64,000 bases of DNA from Nissolia schottii (lineage: Eukaryota; Streptophyta; Magnoliopsida; Fabales; Fabaceae): positions 84,463-148,462 of the forward strand of contig QANU01005322.1 in the NCBI GenBank assembly GCA_003254905.1, written 5' to 3'. The translations under genes and the position numbers were made by a program. Below are positions 43,501 to 56,245 of this stretch, in pieces (within the stretch, counting starts at the first letter, position 1; each line of letters starts with the position of its first letter). The notes below the pieces were generated by a model. That model worked only from the letters and a program-made list of their open reading frames with translations. It made no database searches and was not told where the DNA came from.

Positions 43501-46480
43501 GAACAAGATGTATCAAAATTCCATGGTAGGCTTGCCATTAATATCTCAATTATCAAGTTTTCCAAGTAACCCTATCTGATAAATTACTAGATACCTGTCA
43601 ACATTTTGGGTAATCATAAAATTGATGCGGCCAGCCTTCTCAAGTGTTGCCAAAGCACGATGGGCAGCACTAGGTTGTGCTGCTGTAAATTGCCTCCACC
43701 CAGCATAGCTCCTTGCCCAATATCGCCTCCGGGCTCGAGTTGAACGGAGAAACTCCTTTTTAAATGTCAAAAGAAAAGACAGATTAAAGGCAGAGAGACC
43801 AAGATGAAAAGGTAAAAAGAAAATCTAGCCATGTTTCGAAGTTTCTTCAGTCATTGGCATAAATCTTTGAATTTAAATATGCACTTGCACACACTAGTGG
43901 TAAATTCTTAATGATTTATCAACATTGAAGCCTTTTCTTCATTTTTAAAAGGACAGAATTCTAGGTTCCCTATGTTTTCTTGCTTGGCTTTCCTGACATC
44001 AAGGTGCAAATATCCTATTATGTTGACTCAATCACTCAAACAATATTTTTTCTGCTTTTCATCTCTTTCAAAAAAATCAACCAAAGATACTACAGATATT
44101 GTGGATATTTTTTCTTTGGGCCATAATGTTTAAGGTATTAGAAGATGATAAGAAATTCCACGTCATTAAAGCAACCATATGGAACATGATATCTAAATGA
44201 AAGTGATTTATGCTTTCCTATCCTTAATTTTTTGTTTCTTTAGGCTAGGCCATATTTTTATATCTCACTTAGGCACTACCACAGCATGATAAAAGAAGCA
44301 AATCAGCATGAACATGCCTTTAGATCACCTGATGGGTTATTGGTTTGAAACCAGAACTATAAGCTCCATTGGGGCTGCAATAAACAATAAATTGCTATCA
44401 GCAATAAAGGACACCAAAAAAAGTAAGCATCTTGAGTAATAAATATTAGTAATCTATTCCATATTCTCAAGATACCAAACTTAATGAGGATGATGCATAT
44501 ATAATCTTCACACATCACGCATCTGTTCTCCACATATGCACATCGATGCATCACTATTATTATTATTAAATTAAAATGTTGAAATCCATAGAGGCTTAGA
44601 GATTTCCTTTTTCTTAGGATTGACAGGAAACACATAACAGGCCAAAAATTTCTGGTCTCATACAAAGCAAACAAAGTTTTGCGGAAAAGCAGCTAAGTTT
44701 CTGCTATATTGTGCTTTGTTGCAAATCTTTACATAGTTGGTTCAAATCCCGATAAAAAAGGAGTGTTGTGCTATGCAGTCTACAACCAACATAAAACTTT
44801 GTTGAATTTTCATGACTTGAAACAATGTCTTGAGCAATTATATATGCATCACAATTTTACAGCTCCTATACAAATCACAATTAGTAATAATGGGAAATAA
44901 ACTCTTCAGTAATCAGCAAGAAATGATATGATCAACCAAAATGCAATAAAATATATTAATAATTGTTGGTCTAAGCACAATATCAATGGAAGCATGGCCA
45001 AAATGAAAGCAAGTGAACCATTTAATCCTCTTTTGTTGCCATTAGTTTATAAATGCTTTCAGAAAATTAACAAGTTCCTACAAATATATTAATAGCTAGT
45101 GAACAAAATCTTTATGCAAACAACAATCTTTAAGTCTTGTCCCACTAGGTGCGGTCAGCTACAATGATCCATTCAACGACAACATAATATCCTATCATAA
45201 ACCATGCCTAATGTCAATGAACAAAATTTCAATACATAAACAACCAAATGTTATCCCACTAAAAGATATCAGCTATAGCCTACTTGGATAACACGACATG
45301 ATAGTGTCCTAGAGTAAAAATGAACAAAATTTCAATATCATAAAGAAAATAACGAGAAGCAACTCTGAGCATAACTACATCTGTCACTGTTCCCCAATAA
45401 ACATTTCCATTAACCTCGCAATGTCAGTAAGTAATATACAAAAGAATCAGAACCTTCTATAGTCAGGGATCCCGCACTCTGTGCTAATTCCAGCTCCAGT
45501 CAATACCATGAGCTTGCTGCTGTACATTAGAATTTCAATCAATTTAGGCAACTGTTAAAACTTTGCATGATTAAATTATGAAAGCATTGATATCATATCT
45601 AATGTATGGAGCTCTAAAATATATCCGTAACTGAAATGATCACCTTTGGTCAAAAAATTGATACAAAAGGTTAATGTCTTTGATACTGGGAGGATCCGCA
45701 TCAGGAACTGTCTTCTTATCCCTGAAGCCATTAGATGGGGGTTTTGCCTCATTTCTCGGCGAGGTACCAGGGACAGAGACTCGGCATGTTGTTTGCACAG
45801 ACTTCGCACTACCCTTGAATGATAGTAGTCTTCCAAATCTTCTTGGCAAGGGCCAATTTCGAATTCTTGGTTGAAAAAAGTCTACGAGCATAACGGTACT
45901 AAAATCAGTCAATAAACTAACAATAGCATGTTGCTCACAAATAGTTAAGGCATTATGTGCAGCAGAAGCAGCTTGTGTATAAAAGGAAGCACACTTGCCT
46001 GTTACAATACTCCCTAGGAGAACTTGCCTTTCAATTCTAAGAGACTGCATTGTTTGGATAAAAAACACACTTATCAAGTAATTCAGCTATAAATAATGCA
46101 GAAATTCAGGTAGTTAAGTAAGTCAAAGATATGAACATTACTTGAATTCTCAGAGACTTGCTAGTTAAATTAAAAAAAGTGCATTTCCTCTAACAGTTAG
46201 AAGCCAATTGACATGATAAATGCAGTATTGTAATAGAGGATTTGCTGATAGAGGAAGAGTGTCAAAGTTCCCCACCGCACAAGTTGAACCATTTAATTAA
46301 TTATTTATTTAATTTAATAAATTTTGTTTTGTCAATGGTAAGGAAGCTAGGCTGTGCTGGTAATAGGCGCAAAAATAATAATAGCATTGCATATCCTTCG
46401 AAGTTGTGAACATTGATCAGCAGAGAGAGAGAGGAACTCACAGATGTAGTGTGGGAATGGAAACGCAGAGACATGGCCAT
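40550..46480 (-). CDS. SRT2: sirtuin SRT2, NAD-dependent deacylase (class II, SIRT4-like)
   Basis: Ten minus-strand exons are proposed: 46480-46442, 46044-45644, 45519-45454, 44374-44329, 43755-43595, 43496-43367, 42368-42204, 41639-41512, 40786-40687 and 40600-40550. They join in frame to 428 residues. Sirtuins remove acyl groups from lysine using NAD; SRT2 in Arabidopsis is mainly mitochondrial. Visible motifs are LTGAGISTECGIPDYRSPNG (about 153-172), TQNVDRLHHRAG, catalytic histidine 251 in LELHG, and two zinc CxxC pairs (Cys259/262 and Cys326/329), then FLVLGSS. The N-terminal 100 residues are arginine-rich and lack acidic clusters early on, fitting an organelle presequence. They are longer than in the 373-residue Arabidopsis protein. 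In-frame start codons at 46513, 46480 and 46474 leave the exact start open. An undetermined base and a G run lie in one intron. Confidence 0.93.
42161..42173. other. G12 homopolymer with one undetermined base
   Basis: Twelve G followed by N at 42173, inside an SRT2 intron about 30 bp downstream (gene sense) of the exon ending at 42204. It marks a low-quality assembly spot. The exon itself is unaffected. Confidence 0.9.
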
Positions 46481-47469
46481 ATATGGCGGTGGAACTCCAC
46501 TCCACGCCCACATGAATTGAAATGAAATGGAGCAATTGTTACTTTGGTACCATCGGCACTATGCATCTTCTCTCTCGTATATGGTCCATTACATTGACAT
46601 CTGCATCTACTCCTCCACGTCGCACTCTTCTCTGCCGCCTATACTTTTTTACTTGCATTTTTTTAAAAAATATTTTCCTCAGAAAAAAAAATATATATTT
46701 AGACTGATGTACTTAAAATTTTAGCTTAATTATATTTAAAATAATCAAGATTTTTACTTTTTAAAGATGAAAAAAGTAGAGAATTTTCGTCCATTTAAAA
46801 TTTATCTTAATTAGTCATTTTAAGATTTATATTTATTATTTTTGGTTTAAACCCATAAGATAATTACATGATTGAAATGAAGTGGTAAGAAATGTTAATA
46901 TTATATATAATTGTATATAAAAAGAATAAGAAATGTTTAAATAATTATAATAAAAAAAATTTGAATATTAATATTTATTTATTAAATTTAATTAGTAAAA
47001 AATCTAATTTTTATTATATTTTTATAATTAAATAATAATATTATCTTATGTAATGTAATATCTTATATATTGACTTACTAAACACTACCTAATATTAAAA
47101 GTTATGTCGTCTTATATAATTAGACTCACTCATGTAAGACTTTAACCTATTAAGGACGAGAACTTAAATAATATATATTTAGCAAAAATGTGTTTTACAT
47201 TAATTTTTATAAAAACTAAATTAAAATTATTTTGCAGATTTTTTGAAAAATATTTTTAATTACACTAACAGATAAAGTCTGAATTTTCCTTGTAACCAGG
47301 AACTTCAAAAAGTGAAGTGGAAAATCCTTTGGTAGATGAACTAGATTATCCACTCCACTTATATGGATAACGATTAACGAACGCTTAAACGGTCTCTTCA
47401 TCCTTATGCCATGAAACCCAAAGTAGTAACCCGTTTACAATTTTGTGTGATTCAGTCCCTTTCAATAAA
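46481..47469. promoter_or_regulatory. shared upstream region of SRT2 and PPD2
   Basis: 989 bp separate the two start codons, which point away from each other. Most of it (46,660-47,250) is very AT-rich, with no element end that I can define. Both products are organelle proteins. The region could act as a bidirectional promoter, though no common motif was proven. Confidence 0.45.
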
Positions 47470-49213
47470 ATGGCTTTGAAAGCTTGCTTCACCCTTCTGC
47501 ACAACACATTCTTTCACCAACAACATTCTGAACTCAGCACCATCTCCTCATTCCCCAATTCAGCTCCACAAACCCCACTTGGTTGCTGCATTCATGAACC
47601 CCACAAGGACATGCCCTCTCTAACTAGGAGGGAGCTCAACATTACCCTTACTGTGACAACGTGTCTGTGGGGCAATTTGATAAACACGCGCGGTGCATTG
47701 TTGTTGGCTGAAGAAGAGTTGGAGCTTCAGAGATACACCGATTCCAAGGAAGGCTTCTCCCTTCTTATACCCTCTTCTTGGACTAAGGTGAAGTACAAGT
47801 ACCCATTTTTATTTGAATTGAAATTTGTTACCTTTATCTTTGATGAGCTTGTCTACCCAGAAGTAGGGGAAAAAAAATGCTTGCTGTGAATAATTGAGTG
47901 CGTTTTTCTCCTAAAAGGCACAATGCTAGAGCTTCAAAACTTTGATAATCCAAAATTCTTCAATCGATTTAATGTTGCAATCGGCAATGGGAACACTTAG
48001 AGAGCATAACAACGGCGTTGGGTTTCAAGTGATAATGTGAAGTCTCACATTGATGATGATAGACTAAGTGAAAATATATATTTAGGAAAACTCATAATCT
48101 CATTGTCTTAAGGTTTAGGGTCAAGATGCGGCAGCCCAGTACTCAAAGGAGAGAAAGTTAGAACTTTAATTATGAGTGAGGAAACCTCATTAGGAATCGA
48201 CTCAGTGAAAACATAAGAATGTGAAGGCTCACATACTAACATTTTGGGTCTTGATGTGTCATCTGGTCTGGCCCGCTCTGCTATCATGCTCTCTCACTTA
48301 GTCAATTGGTGGACATGTCACTGGATTTTGGCTCTAACAATCTTTGCTAATCTGGTGAACGCTTAAACAGGTTGATAAAGCAGGGGCAACCGCGTTGTTT
48401 CAAGATGCAAATATGGGGAGCAACAATATCGGGGTAGTGGTGAACCCGGTTCGTCTTGCAAGTCTTGGAGAGTTTGGGAGCCCTGAGTTTGTAGCTGATA
48501 AGCTTTTACAAGCAGAAAGGCGCAAGGTAAACTGTCTCATCTTTCCATTGCTGCTGCTTTCTGTGACCACCGTAAAATGTGAGCCAAGTGGTGGTGATGT
48601 GACTCTGGATTTGGTTGTGACTGGAAGAATTTCCCTGTATTTGTGGGGTAACATTATAACTAAGGAAAGAATGAGCTGAAAAATTTACCTTAGTAGCTTG
48701 ATTCTTTGTTGAACCTTTTAAATTGATTTCAAAGTTAGCTATGATGTAGAGGCAAAGCAGGAGTTCTACACTGAATTTAACAAAACATTGCTGCTGCATG
48801 TATGACCAAAAGTGACCATTAAATACAGCAATTTACGTAAAGTTTAACAAGATAATAATGCAAGAAATTTAGCTGTCTGAAATGTACCTTATGTGCTCAT
48901 AATGTCTTTGTATGATGCAATATCATTTTAACTCGTGAATTATTCTCTTAATATTCAGGAAAGCACAAAGGAAGCTGAATTGATTTCAGTTGCAGAAAGA
49001 TCAGGGGAGGGAGGTTTACAAGTTTATGAATTTGAATACACGGTTGATAGTACTCGGGGAGGAATGAAGAGGATATTTTCTGCTGCATTTGTGGCCTCAA
49101 AGAAGCTCTATCTTCTAAACATTGCTCACTCTGATAAACCAGAGAGTCCTCTTGACCCGCATAAAAGAACGGTTTTAGAGCAAGTCCTTCATTCCTTTGA
49201 TGCAACCACTTAA
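47470..49213 (+). CDS. PPD2: PsbP-domain protein, thylakoid lumen (PPD2-like)
   Basis: Three exons (47470-47787, 48371-48526, 48959-49213) give 242 residues. PsbP-domain proteins are lumenal relatives of the oxygen-evolving complex subunit PsbP; the exact role of PPD2 is not known to me. The N-terminal 50 residues are rich in serine, threonine and proline, fitting a chloroplast transit peptide. They are followed by a twin arginine (TRRELNITLTVTTCLWG) and a hydrophobic core ending near ALLLAEE, a Tat-type lumen signal. The PsbP domain starts at LQRYTDSKEGFSLLIPSSW. It continues with VDKAGATALFQDANMGSNNI, GVVVNPV, EFGSPEFVADKLL, and YEFEYTVDSTRGGMKRIFSAAFV. Intron 1 may hold a retroelement-like fragment. 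Assignment to PPD2 rather than another PsbP-like member rests on remembered wording. Confidence 0.85.
48005..48300. mobile_element. possible LTR remnant in PPD2 intron 1
   Basis: The words GTGAAGTCTCACATTGATGA and GTCTGGCCCGCTCTGCTATC are reminiscent of plant LTR sequence. No ends or target duplication are visible. Low confidence. Confidence 0.25.
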
Positions 49214-51974
49214 ACTTTGGATTTTGGAATGAAAATTTCAATTATTCTGTTTCTTCTCCCTCTTTCTGAGTCTTGATTCTTACATTTTGGTTACCAACGT
49301 ATGTTCAATCTTACTTTGAAAGTCATCACAAACAAGCAGACTGAAAATTTAAGTGCATATTGAACTCTTCTTCCAATCTCAATCCCTTTTCCAATATTTT
49401 TTTTATAAGACTTAACATTCAATAATGACTTAAGCATTGACAAAGCTTCAAATAGAAATCTATCCAGCTCTACCATCAAGAAAATTAATGCTGCTGATAA
49501 AAGCAATCAAATGGAATGTTAATGCATCCAATTGCAGCAAGAATTCACATTTAAACTCTAAAGCAGGTTGTCCAGGCTCATGAAATTCAGTGCGCTCTGC
49601 TCCAGCATATGAATGACATTTGGAAGGGATCATTCTTAGGCTATCTCCCCCTTGAGACGTTGTGATTGGCATGACAAACTGAAAGTCATCACTTCATCTT
49701 TTATAAATGGCATGCCATTTATGCATTTGGTTGGTGATTCCAAATTGATTAGTATTTAGTTCTGCATAGTTACTAGCATCTCTTAGGCGAATGCTTTATA
49801 CTTATATGTTGACTATACTAGCAATTATTTTGCGGAGCTCACAATTACTGAGATCTCTATGAAGTCTAATTCTTGGAAGTAACACTGAATAGATATGTTC
49901 CCCCTATAGCTCTTCTCTGATGAAAAAGAGAAAAATGTTATAATACTATAGTTGTTCTCTGAATTTCAAATTTGTGGCAATTGGCCTGCAGTGTTCTTAG
50001 TCAACATATTCCTCTTAACTCCTGATATCATAGTCTGGATTTTGGAAAACGTGTAAGCCCCAGAATTCATTCAAACTATCCTACTTAATTCCTTGTTAGT
50101 TACTTATGCGTGTCTAATTAATCTTGTCCTTTCTTGTGGTTTTGATAATTACTTCTGGTTTATTTGCGGTAATTATGATGTCTAGTAGTGATTTTCACCC
50201 TTGGCTTGGTCCCTTGACCAGAATTACATTATTTGTATTTATTTTATATGAAATATCATGTCAATTTATGGATTGAAATCATTTGACCAGATTTCTTACT
50301 TTATTCCCTGTCCACTTAATTAAAATCTGTCATTTGTAAATATCATGAGTAATTTTAAAGTAATTAGTTTTAGAAAAATCATGGGTGATGTCATTATTAT
50401 ACACTTGTTAGATTTTGATTGAATAGACCAGAAAATCCAGATAGGAGATTTAGTATGAGCCCCAATTGAGTCTCATCTAATGGTAGAGGATAAGTCGATA
50501 CAATATCAATGTAAAATGAATACAAATACATTAAGATAACGTTTGTTTAGTGAGATAGATAAAAAAAATACAGGAAAACAAAGATTGAGATGACATTTGT
50601 TTACTGAGACAAAAATTTAATGAAATTTAAGGAGAAGGAAGGAGGAAGGAGAAAAGAGGAGGAATGAAGGAACATAGATTCTTTTCTTGTCATTTTTCAT
50701 ATTTTTTTTATGTCTTGTATAACAAAATTAAATAGGATACGGATATAATAAATTGTGTTTTATAAACTAAAATATAAGATTTACTTTTAATTTTTTTATT
50801 TCTTTGTCCCATGTTTATGTATTTTAGTTCTCTCTCATTAACCAAATGCAATACAAGGGACTTGAGTTCAGCCCTAACAAGCGTAATCAAGATGAGCCCA
50901 CATTATTCAATGCTGAAACCGAGAAGAATGATATGCATGACTCACAAGAAGATTCTGGAAACCAAGCACGAGAGGAGAGTTCACGCCGTAGTTTGTGGAT
51001 CTCAGCAATCAGCATAACAGATTTTTCCCTCTTTGTAAATTGTATTACTATTTTACTCAGCACATAATTCATGCGTTGCATCTAGAGATAAAACTAGACC
51101 CGAGATATTTTTCACTTTCACAGTGCACTGTGATATCCTATCCTATCTTTAGATACATGCGAAGATGGGGCTTAACACGTCAAACAGAATCCTCCTGGTC
51201 CTGAGTACTATTAAAAATTCCTCAATCATTGTCCACTTCGCTAGCAATTTTTTCAACAAAGGAAAAGTCAAACTATGGAGATCATATGTATATTAATTAT
51301 GATACACTTTCAGTAAAAAGTGTAGAGTCATCCAATCACATATTGTTAGGCCAACATGATTGAATTATATTACAAACTCTTCTATACGTTATATTAACAA
51401 TTAAACTTACACACACATACTCCATCAATAGCAGATGCAATAAGTCAAATCCAAACCGCTAGTCTTAGCATGTTGTATAAATGGACAAAGCGACAAATTG
51501 CACTAAATTGAGTTGGTCGTCTTAAACGAACCAATTACAAGTTGGCCTTATTTATTGAAGCTCTATCCCTCTCTAAGTTGATGCGTACACCATCAAGTTG
51601 CAATTGAAAGCAACACAAAAAACTGAGCAAGTGTGAAATAGTTTTCTGTTTTTTCCTTTTCTTTTTTTATTCGTTGGTTAACTAAGTGTGGGAGATAATA
51701 ACAGTGATGCATGAGTTTGAAAAATGAGCATGAGCAAATATCGGCACTCTGACCATTCAAATTTCAAACACTCCAACTAGTTTGAATTACAAAGTTTGAA
51801 TCTTTCAACAAAAACGTTGGTGGGACTAGTCAAAATCTTCTACTTATCTATTCATTCCTATTCATATTTAATGACATTTCTTCACTCCGTTGTAAAAAGT
51901 TATTTAGCTTTTTGTTTTTCTTTTTTGGTTCACATAGCGTTGCAAAACCCCCCAAAACAGAAACCCTGGTTTCC
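49214..51974. other. intergenic region between PPD2 and BAT1
   Basis: AT-rich, with no gene. It contains two GTTTGTTTA(G/C)TGAGA end-like words at 50,537-50,555 and 50,591-50,610, related to the MITE at 17.5 kb, in direct orientation 55 bp apart. The rest includes the PPD2 3' untranslated region and the BAT1 promoter, where no clear TATA box was fixed. Confidence 0.5.
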
Positions 51975-54900
51975 ATGGGGACTGAAAGCAGCTTTGCAGA
52001 GGCGACAGTGAAGGACACAGCCATGGATGCAGCAGAGAAGAGGCTCAATGAGCTTGGTTACAAGCAAGAACTCAGAAGAGAAATGGTTATTTATTTATTT
52101 ATTTATTTGTTCTTACAATCCTGTTCTTGATGGAGATTATTTATTCTTTATCATCCTTTTTTTTTTTCTTTCTGAAAATGAATTAGCCTTTCTGATCATT
52201 CCTGCAGACTATGTTCAAGACTCTGGCAATATCATTCTCAACAATGACCCTTTTCACTGGAATCACTCCTCTCTATGGTTCTAGCCTTCAATATGCAGGC
52301 CCTGCAACTCTTGTGTGGGGTTGGATTGTGGTTTCTTTCTTCACTTGGTTTGTTGGGATTGCAATGGCTGAGATATGCTCCTCTTTCCCGGTTTGTCCCT
52401 TCTCATTAAATTTTCTTGTATCATTCATGTCTAATGGGGGTAGTAGTATTTAATTGTAGTTTCTTTCTTCACTTGATTCTTTGGGATTGCAATGACTCTG
52501 TACTGCACCCTCCGTTTTAACTTTCTCTTTTTACATGGTAAGTATGAAAATGATTGAAAAATGTGAAAGTAAGGAAAATTTGATAGTATTTTATCTAATT
52601 GTTCTTATTTATAGTAGGTGGTTAGAGTTATTATAGTGGATAAGTAGGGGGGAGAGAGAGAGAGAATTTATCTAATAAGGATATGATAAGAAAAAAAAAT
52701 AATTAATGATGTCTAAACTTACTAAGTGGATAATTATTTTGAAACAAACAAAAATAGGGTGGATAACTATTTCGAAATGACGCAGACGCAGTACTATAGT
52801 TTTACATATGTTTGATTAATGGGTTTTTGCAAGAATAGAATTTTAAATTTTTTTTTTTTTAAGTTTTACTATTTTCACTGTGTGATTTAAAAGTCTCACT
52901 TTTCAATAAAATTAAGGGCGTGAGCAAAATCCTTGATTAATTATGGGAATACGCCTTTACCATTTCACTTAAATAGAACTCCTCAAAGCATAGCTCCGTG
53001 TATGGAGTCCTATATTTATCTACGTAGAAACTCGAAATACATCAAGTTGATACAGTTAAAAAGTGTTCAATAAGAGCTAGTCTCTGATGGTCATTAGTCC
53101 AGCCTTGTAAAGCTAGAAATTAATGGCATCAACATTCTACATATCAAATTTTTACTAATCTCTCTCTTGGAAATCAACCAATTTTGTTTGAACAAACTAA
53201 AAATGTCCTTTCCATCAATCAAATCTAGAGTCAAGAATAGACGTTCGTCTTTAGGAAATTTTACATCCTAAAAGTACTTGATTCCTGCTGCACACAAATG
53301 AGTAAATGAGTTTACAGAGCTAACTTTCACTTCCAATGCAATCCAACAGACAACTGGTTCTTTGTACTTTTGGGCCGCTCATTTAGCCGGTCCGAAATGG
53401 GGACCATTTTCTTCATGGTGCTGTGCTTGGCTTGAAACCATAGGGCTTATTGCAGGGATTGGGACTCAGGTACTAACACTTCTGAAATGCCATCAGAGAA
53501 TATTGTTACATAGTAACTCATGCTTTTCATGGTTGATAAAGGCATATGCAGGATCACAAACACTGCAGAGTATAATCCTACTCGCAACAGGCACAAATAA
53601 AGGTGGAGGGTACTTAGCTCCAAAATGGCTATTCTTATGCATGTACATTGGCCTCACTGTTATATGGGCAGCACTGAACACGTTTGCATTAGAAGTGATC
53701 GCCTTCATCGATTTAATTTCAATATGGTGGCAGGTACTTTTGTTTCCTTGTAAATCCATTACTACCATAGGATGGCTTAAACTTGCTTATTCTGTGATTA
53801 CGAGAAGAGAGAATAGAAGTGAGAGAAAATGTGGTTTTTTAATTAAATCTACTTGTGAATCTGCCTGTGTTACAATCTAATAATAGTTCATCCCTATCAG
53901 AAAACATTCTGAAATGCACTCACCATATGCTTAACAATTTTTGCTTTTTTTGATAAGCTGATAGAGAGCTACTTGTACTAGTACTTCTCCTTCTGTTTTT
54001 GAGGGTTTTCTTTTTAAGAGTTCATTCAAACATGCCCTTAATTTGATTAAACCTAAATCTACTTCTGAATCTGTGTATGTTATATAAACTATAAAGGGCG
54101 GCCCAATGCACGAGGCTCCCACCTCGTGAGGTATGGGGAGGGTAGATATATGTTATATAAACTAATGACAGTGTATTTCTATCATAAAACATTCTGAAAT
54201 GCACTTCACCATATGCTCAACAATGTGAAGGTTTTATTGTGTATTTGGAGCTAATTTACTTATTTATTTGGTGTCAGGTTATTGGTGGAGTGGTGATAGT
54301 GATAATGTTACCTTTGGTAGCACTGACTACACAACCTGCTTCATATGTATTCACACACTTGGAGTTGTCCCCTGAATCAACAGGAATAACAAGCAAACCA
54401 TATGCAGCCATTCTATCATTTCTTGTCAGCCAGTACTCACTATATGGATATGATGCTGCAGCACATCTAACTGAAGAAACTAAAGGTGCAGACAAGAATG
54501 GGCCTATTGCAATACTAGGCAGTATTGGGATCATTTCAGTGTTTGGATGGGCTTATATATTGGCACTTACATTCAGCATTCAGGTACACATACATAAGCT
54601 GAAGTTTATTAACTGGTTCGGTTTGGTTTTTCATATTAACTGAACCCTGCCGGCGCCTATGAAGTATGAACATGTAATTGAGAAATTTAAACAGGTCTTT
54701 TTCTCTTAATTTGTAAAGCATTGTTGGAACTCAATGCATACTTTGATTGCTAAGGAAACAAGGGAAAACAGTATGATTTAAAAAATAAAAAAATAGAAAC
54801 AGCGTTTCAAATCCAAATTTGTGAGATTTTCTGGCGTTTTATCGCTCTTTTTTTGTTCTCTTTTTACTTTTGAATTAAGATCCTCTAAAGTGAGAGTGAT

Positions 54901-56245
54901 TGGAAAGTGAAAAAGTAAGGGGTTATCCACCTTTAGATCAATATAGTGCATTGTGGGTAGGTCAAACTATATTCATATAAAGGTGAATAATTCTTACTTT
55001 CCCACTTTACAACCACTTCATGTTATAGAAGATCCAAATCCAGTTCTTTTAGTTGGCTAGTCTGGTTTTGACTTGAAATAAACTAAACAGCTTTGATCCA
55101 AAGGACAATGGTAACGCCAGTTTGCAACTCTCATGCAGAATTTCAGTTACCTTTATGACACAAACAACGAGACTGCTGGAGCATTTGTGCCTGCACAAAT
55201 ACTCTATGATGCATTCCATGGAAGATATCACAATTCTGTTGGAGCAATCATTCTACTATGTGTCATTTGGGGTTCATTCTTCTTTGGTGGGCTTTCAATC
55301 ACCACAAGTGCTGCCAGAGTTGTAAGTACAACTTTTTGAGTTCATACTTTTGGCATACCAGTTTTATTTGAAAAAATCAAGATATTTATCATCATTTTAT
55401 TTTTTTCATAAAATTCTGCATCATATCATAGTCAAATACTTCAACCCATATCCCGTATCCTTCCCGTATCTGTGCAAACAGTATGTTCTCTTTTTGTTGA
55501 TTTGATTCGGGAAAGTGGAGTATCAAACTTTAAGCTTCCATAATCAATTTACATGCTTTTTGGAATTCCTTAAAGTTATCTTGTCAGAAAAGCAAGTAAT
55601 AGAGTATCTTGTTTTGTTTAAGCATTAATTACATGTTAATAGTGCTTTGAAATGCAATGGAGTTTTGTATGCTAGTGTGTGAGCCATAATGATATTGGGT
55701 CAGTAATGCCTGCATAGTCCTCACCACTGTGGTGTATCTCAAACCATTTTCAGGTTTATGCTCTGTCAAGAGATAAGGGAGTTCCCTTTTCATTCTTGTG
55801 GAGGAAACTGCACCCGAAGCACAAGGTTCCCTCGAACGCTGTATGGCTCTGTGCAGCAATCTGCATTCTTCTTGGGCTCCCAATTCTGAAGGTCAATGTA
55901 GTCTTCACTGCCATAACTTCAATATGCACAATTGGATGGGTAGGAGGCTATGCGGTTCCGATATTCGCGAGGATGGTGATGTCTGAGGATAACTTCAAGC
56001 CAGGGCCGTTTTATTTAGGAAGAGCAAGAAGGCCAGTGTGCTTAGTTGCGTTTCTGTGGATTTGTTACACATGTTCTGTATTCCTCCTGCCAACTCTGTA
56101 CCCGATTACTTGGGATACTTTCAACTATGCACCAGTTGCTCTGGGGGTGGGTTTGGGTCTGATAATGCTTTGGTGGGTTTTAGATGCTAGAAAATGGTTC
56201 AAGGGGCCAGTTAGGAACATTGATACACAAAATGGCAAGGTATGA
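51975..56245 (+). CDS. BAT1: bidirectional amino acid transporter BAT1 (APC superfamily)
   Basis: Seven exons (51975-52085, 52208-52390, 53350-53469, 53542-53733, 54278-54583, 55139-55321, 55754-56245), all in phase 0, give 528 residues. BAT1 of Arabidopsis (At2g01170) moves several amino acids in both directions and has been placed in vascular tissue and at the mitochondrion (also called GABP). The N-terminus is a soluble tail with RLNELGYKQELRREMT. Then come about twelve hydrophobic segments, including FSTMTLFTGITPLYGS, IVVSFFTWFVGIAMAEI, CLETIGLIAGIGTQ-like and WAALNTFALEVIAFIDL stretches. The consensus tract SQYSLYGYDAAAHLTEETK is intact. It ends NIDTQNGKV. Introns 2 and 4 carry mobile elements. 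The gene is convergent with PAD4. Confidence 0.95.
52501..52793. mobile_element. Stowaway-like MITE in BAT1 intron 2
   Basis: The left end TACTGCACCCTCCGTTTTAA and the inverted right end TACTGCGTCTGCGTCATTTC are similar, and both sit at TA, the Tc1/mariner target. About 290 bp, AT-rich, non-coding, with an internal GAGAGAGAGAGA run. The CCTCCGTT word is the classic Stowaway tip. Confidence 0.65.
53841..54223 (+). repeat. diverged tandem duplication in BAT1 intron 4
   Basis: Unit A is 53841-53937 and unit B is 54053-54223. Both carry AAATCTACTT(G/C)TGAATCTG, CATAAAACATTCTGAAATGC-like and CACCATATGCT(T/C)AACAA words. Unit B is longer only because a short SINE-like insertion splits it. Without that insertion both units are about 97 bp. 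Confidence 0.75.
54091..54148. mobile_element. short SINE-like insertion with 15-bp target duplication
   Basis: A 58-bp piece holds GGGCGGCCCAATGCACGAGG, CTCCCACCTCGTGAGG and GGGGAGGGTAGAT, a core I recall from a widespread plant SINE. It is bounded by the perfect direct repeat TATGTTATATAAACT at 54076-54090 and 54149-54163. This is the signature of LINE-type target-primed insertion. The element is truncated and lacks a clear tail. Confidence 0.7.
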
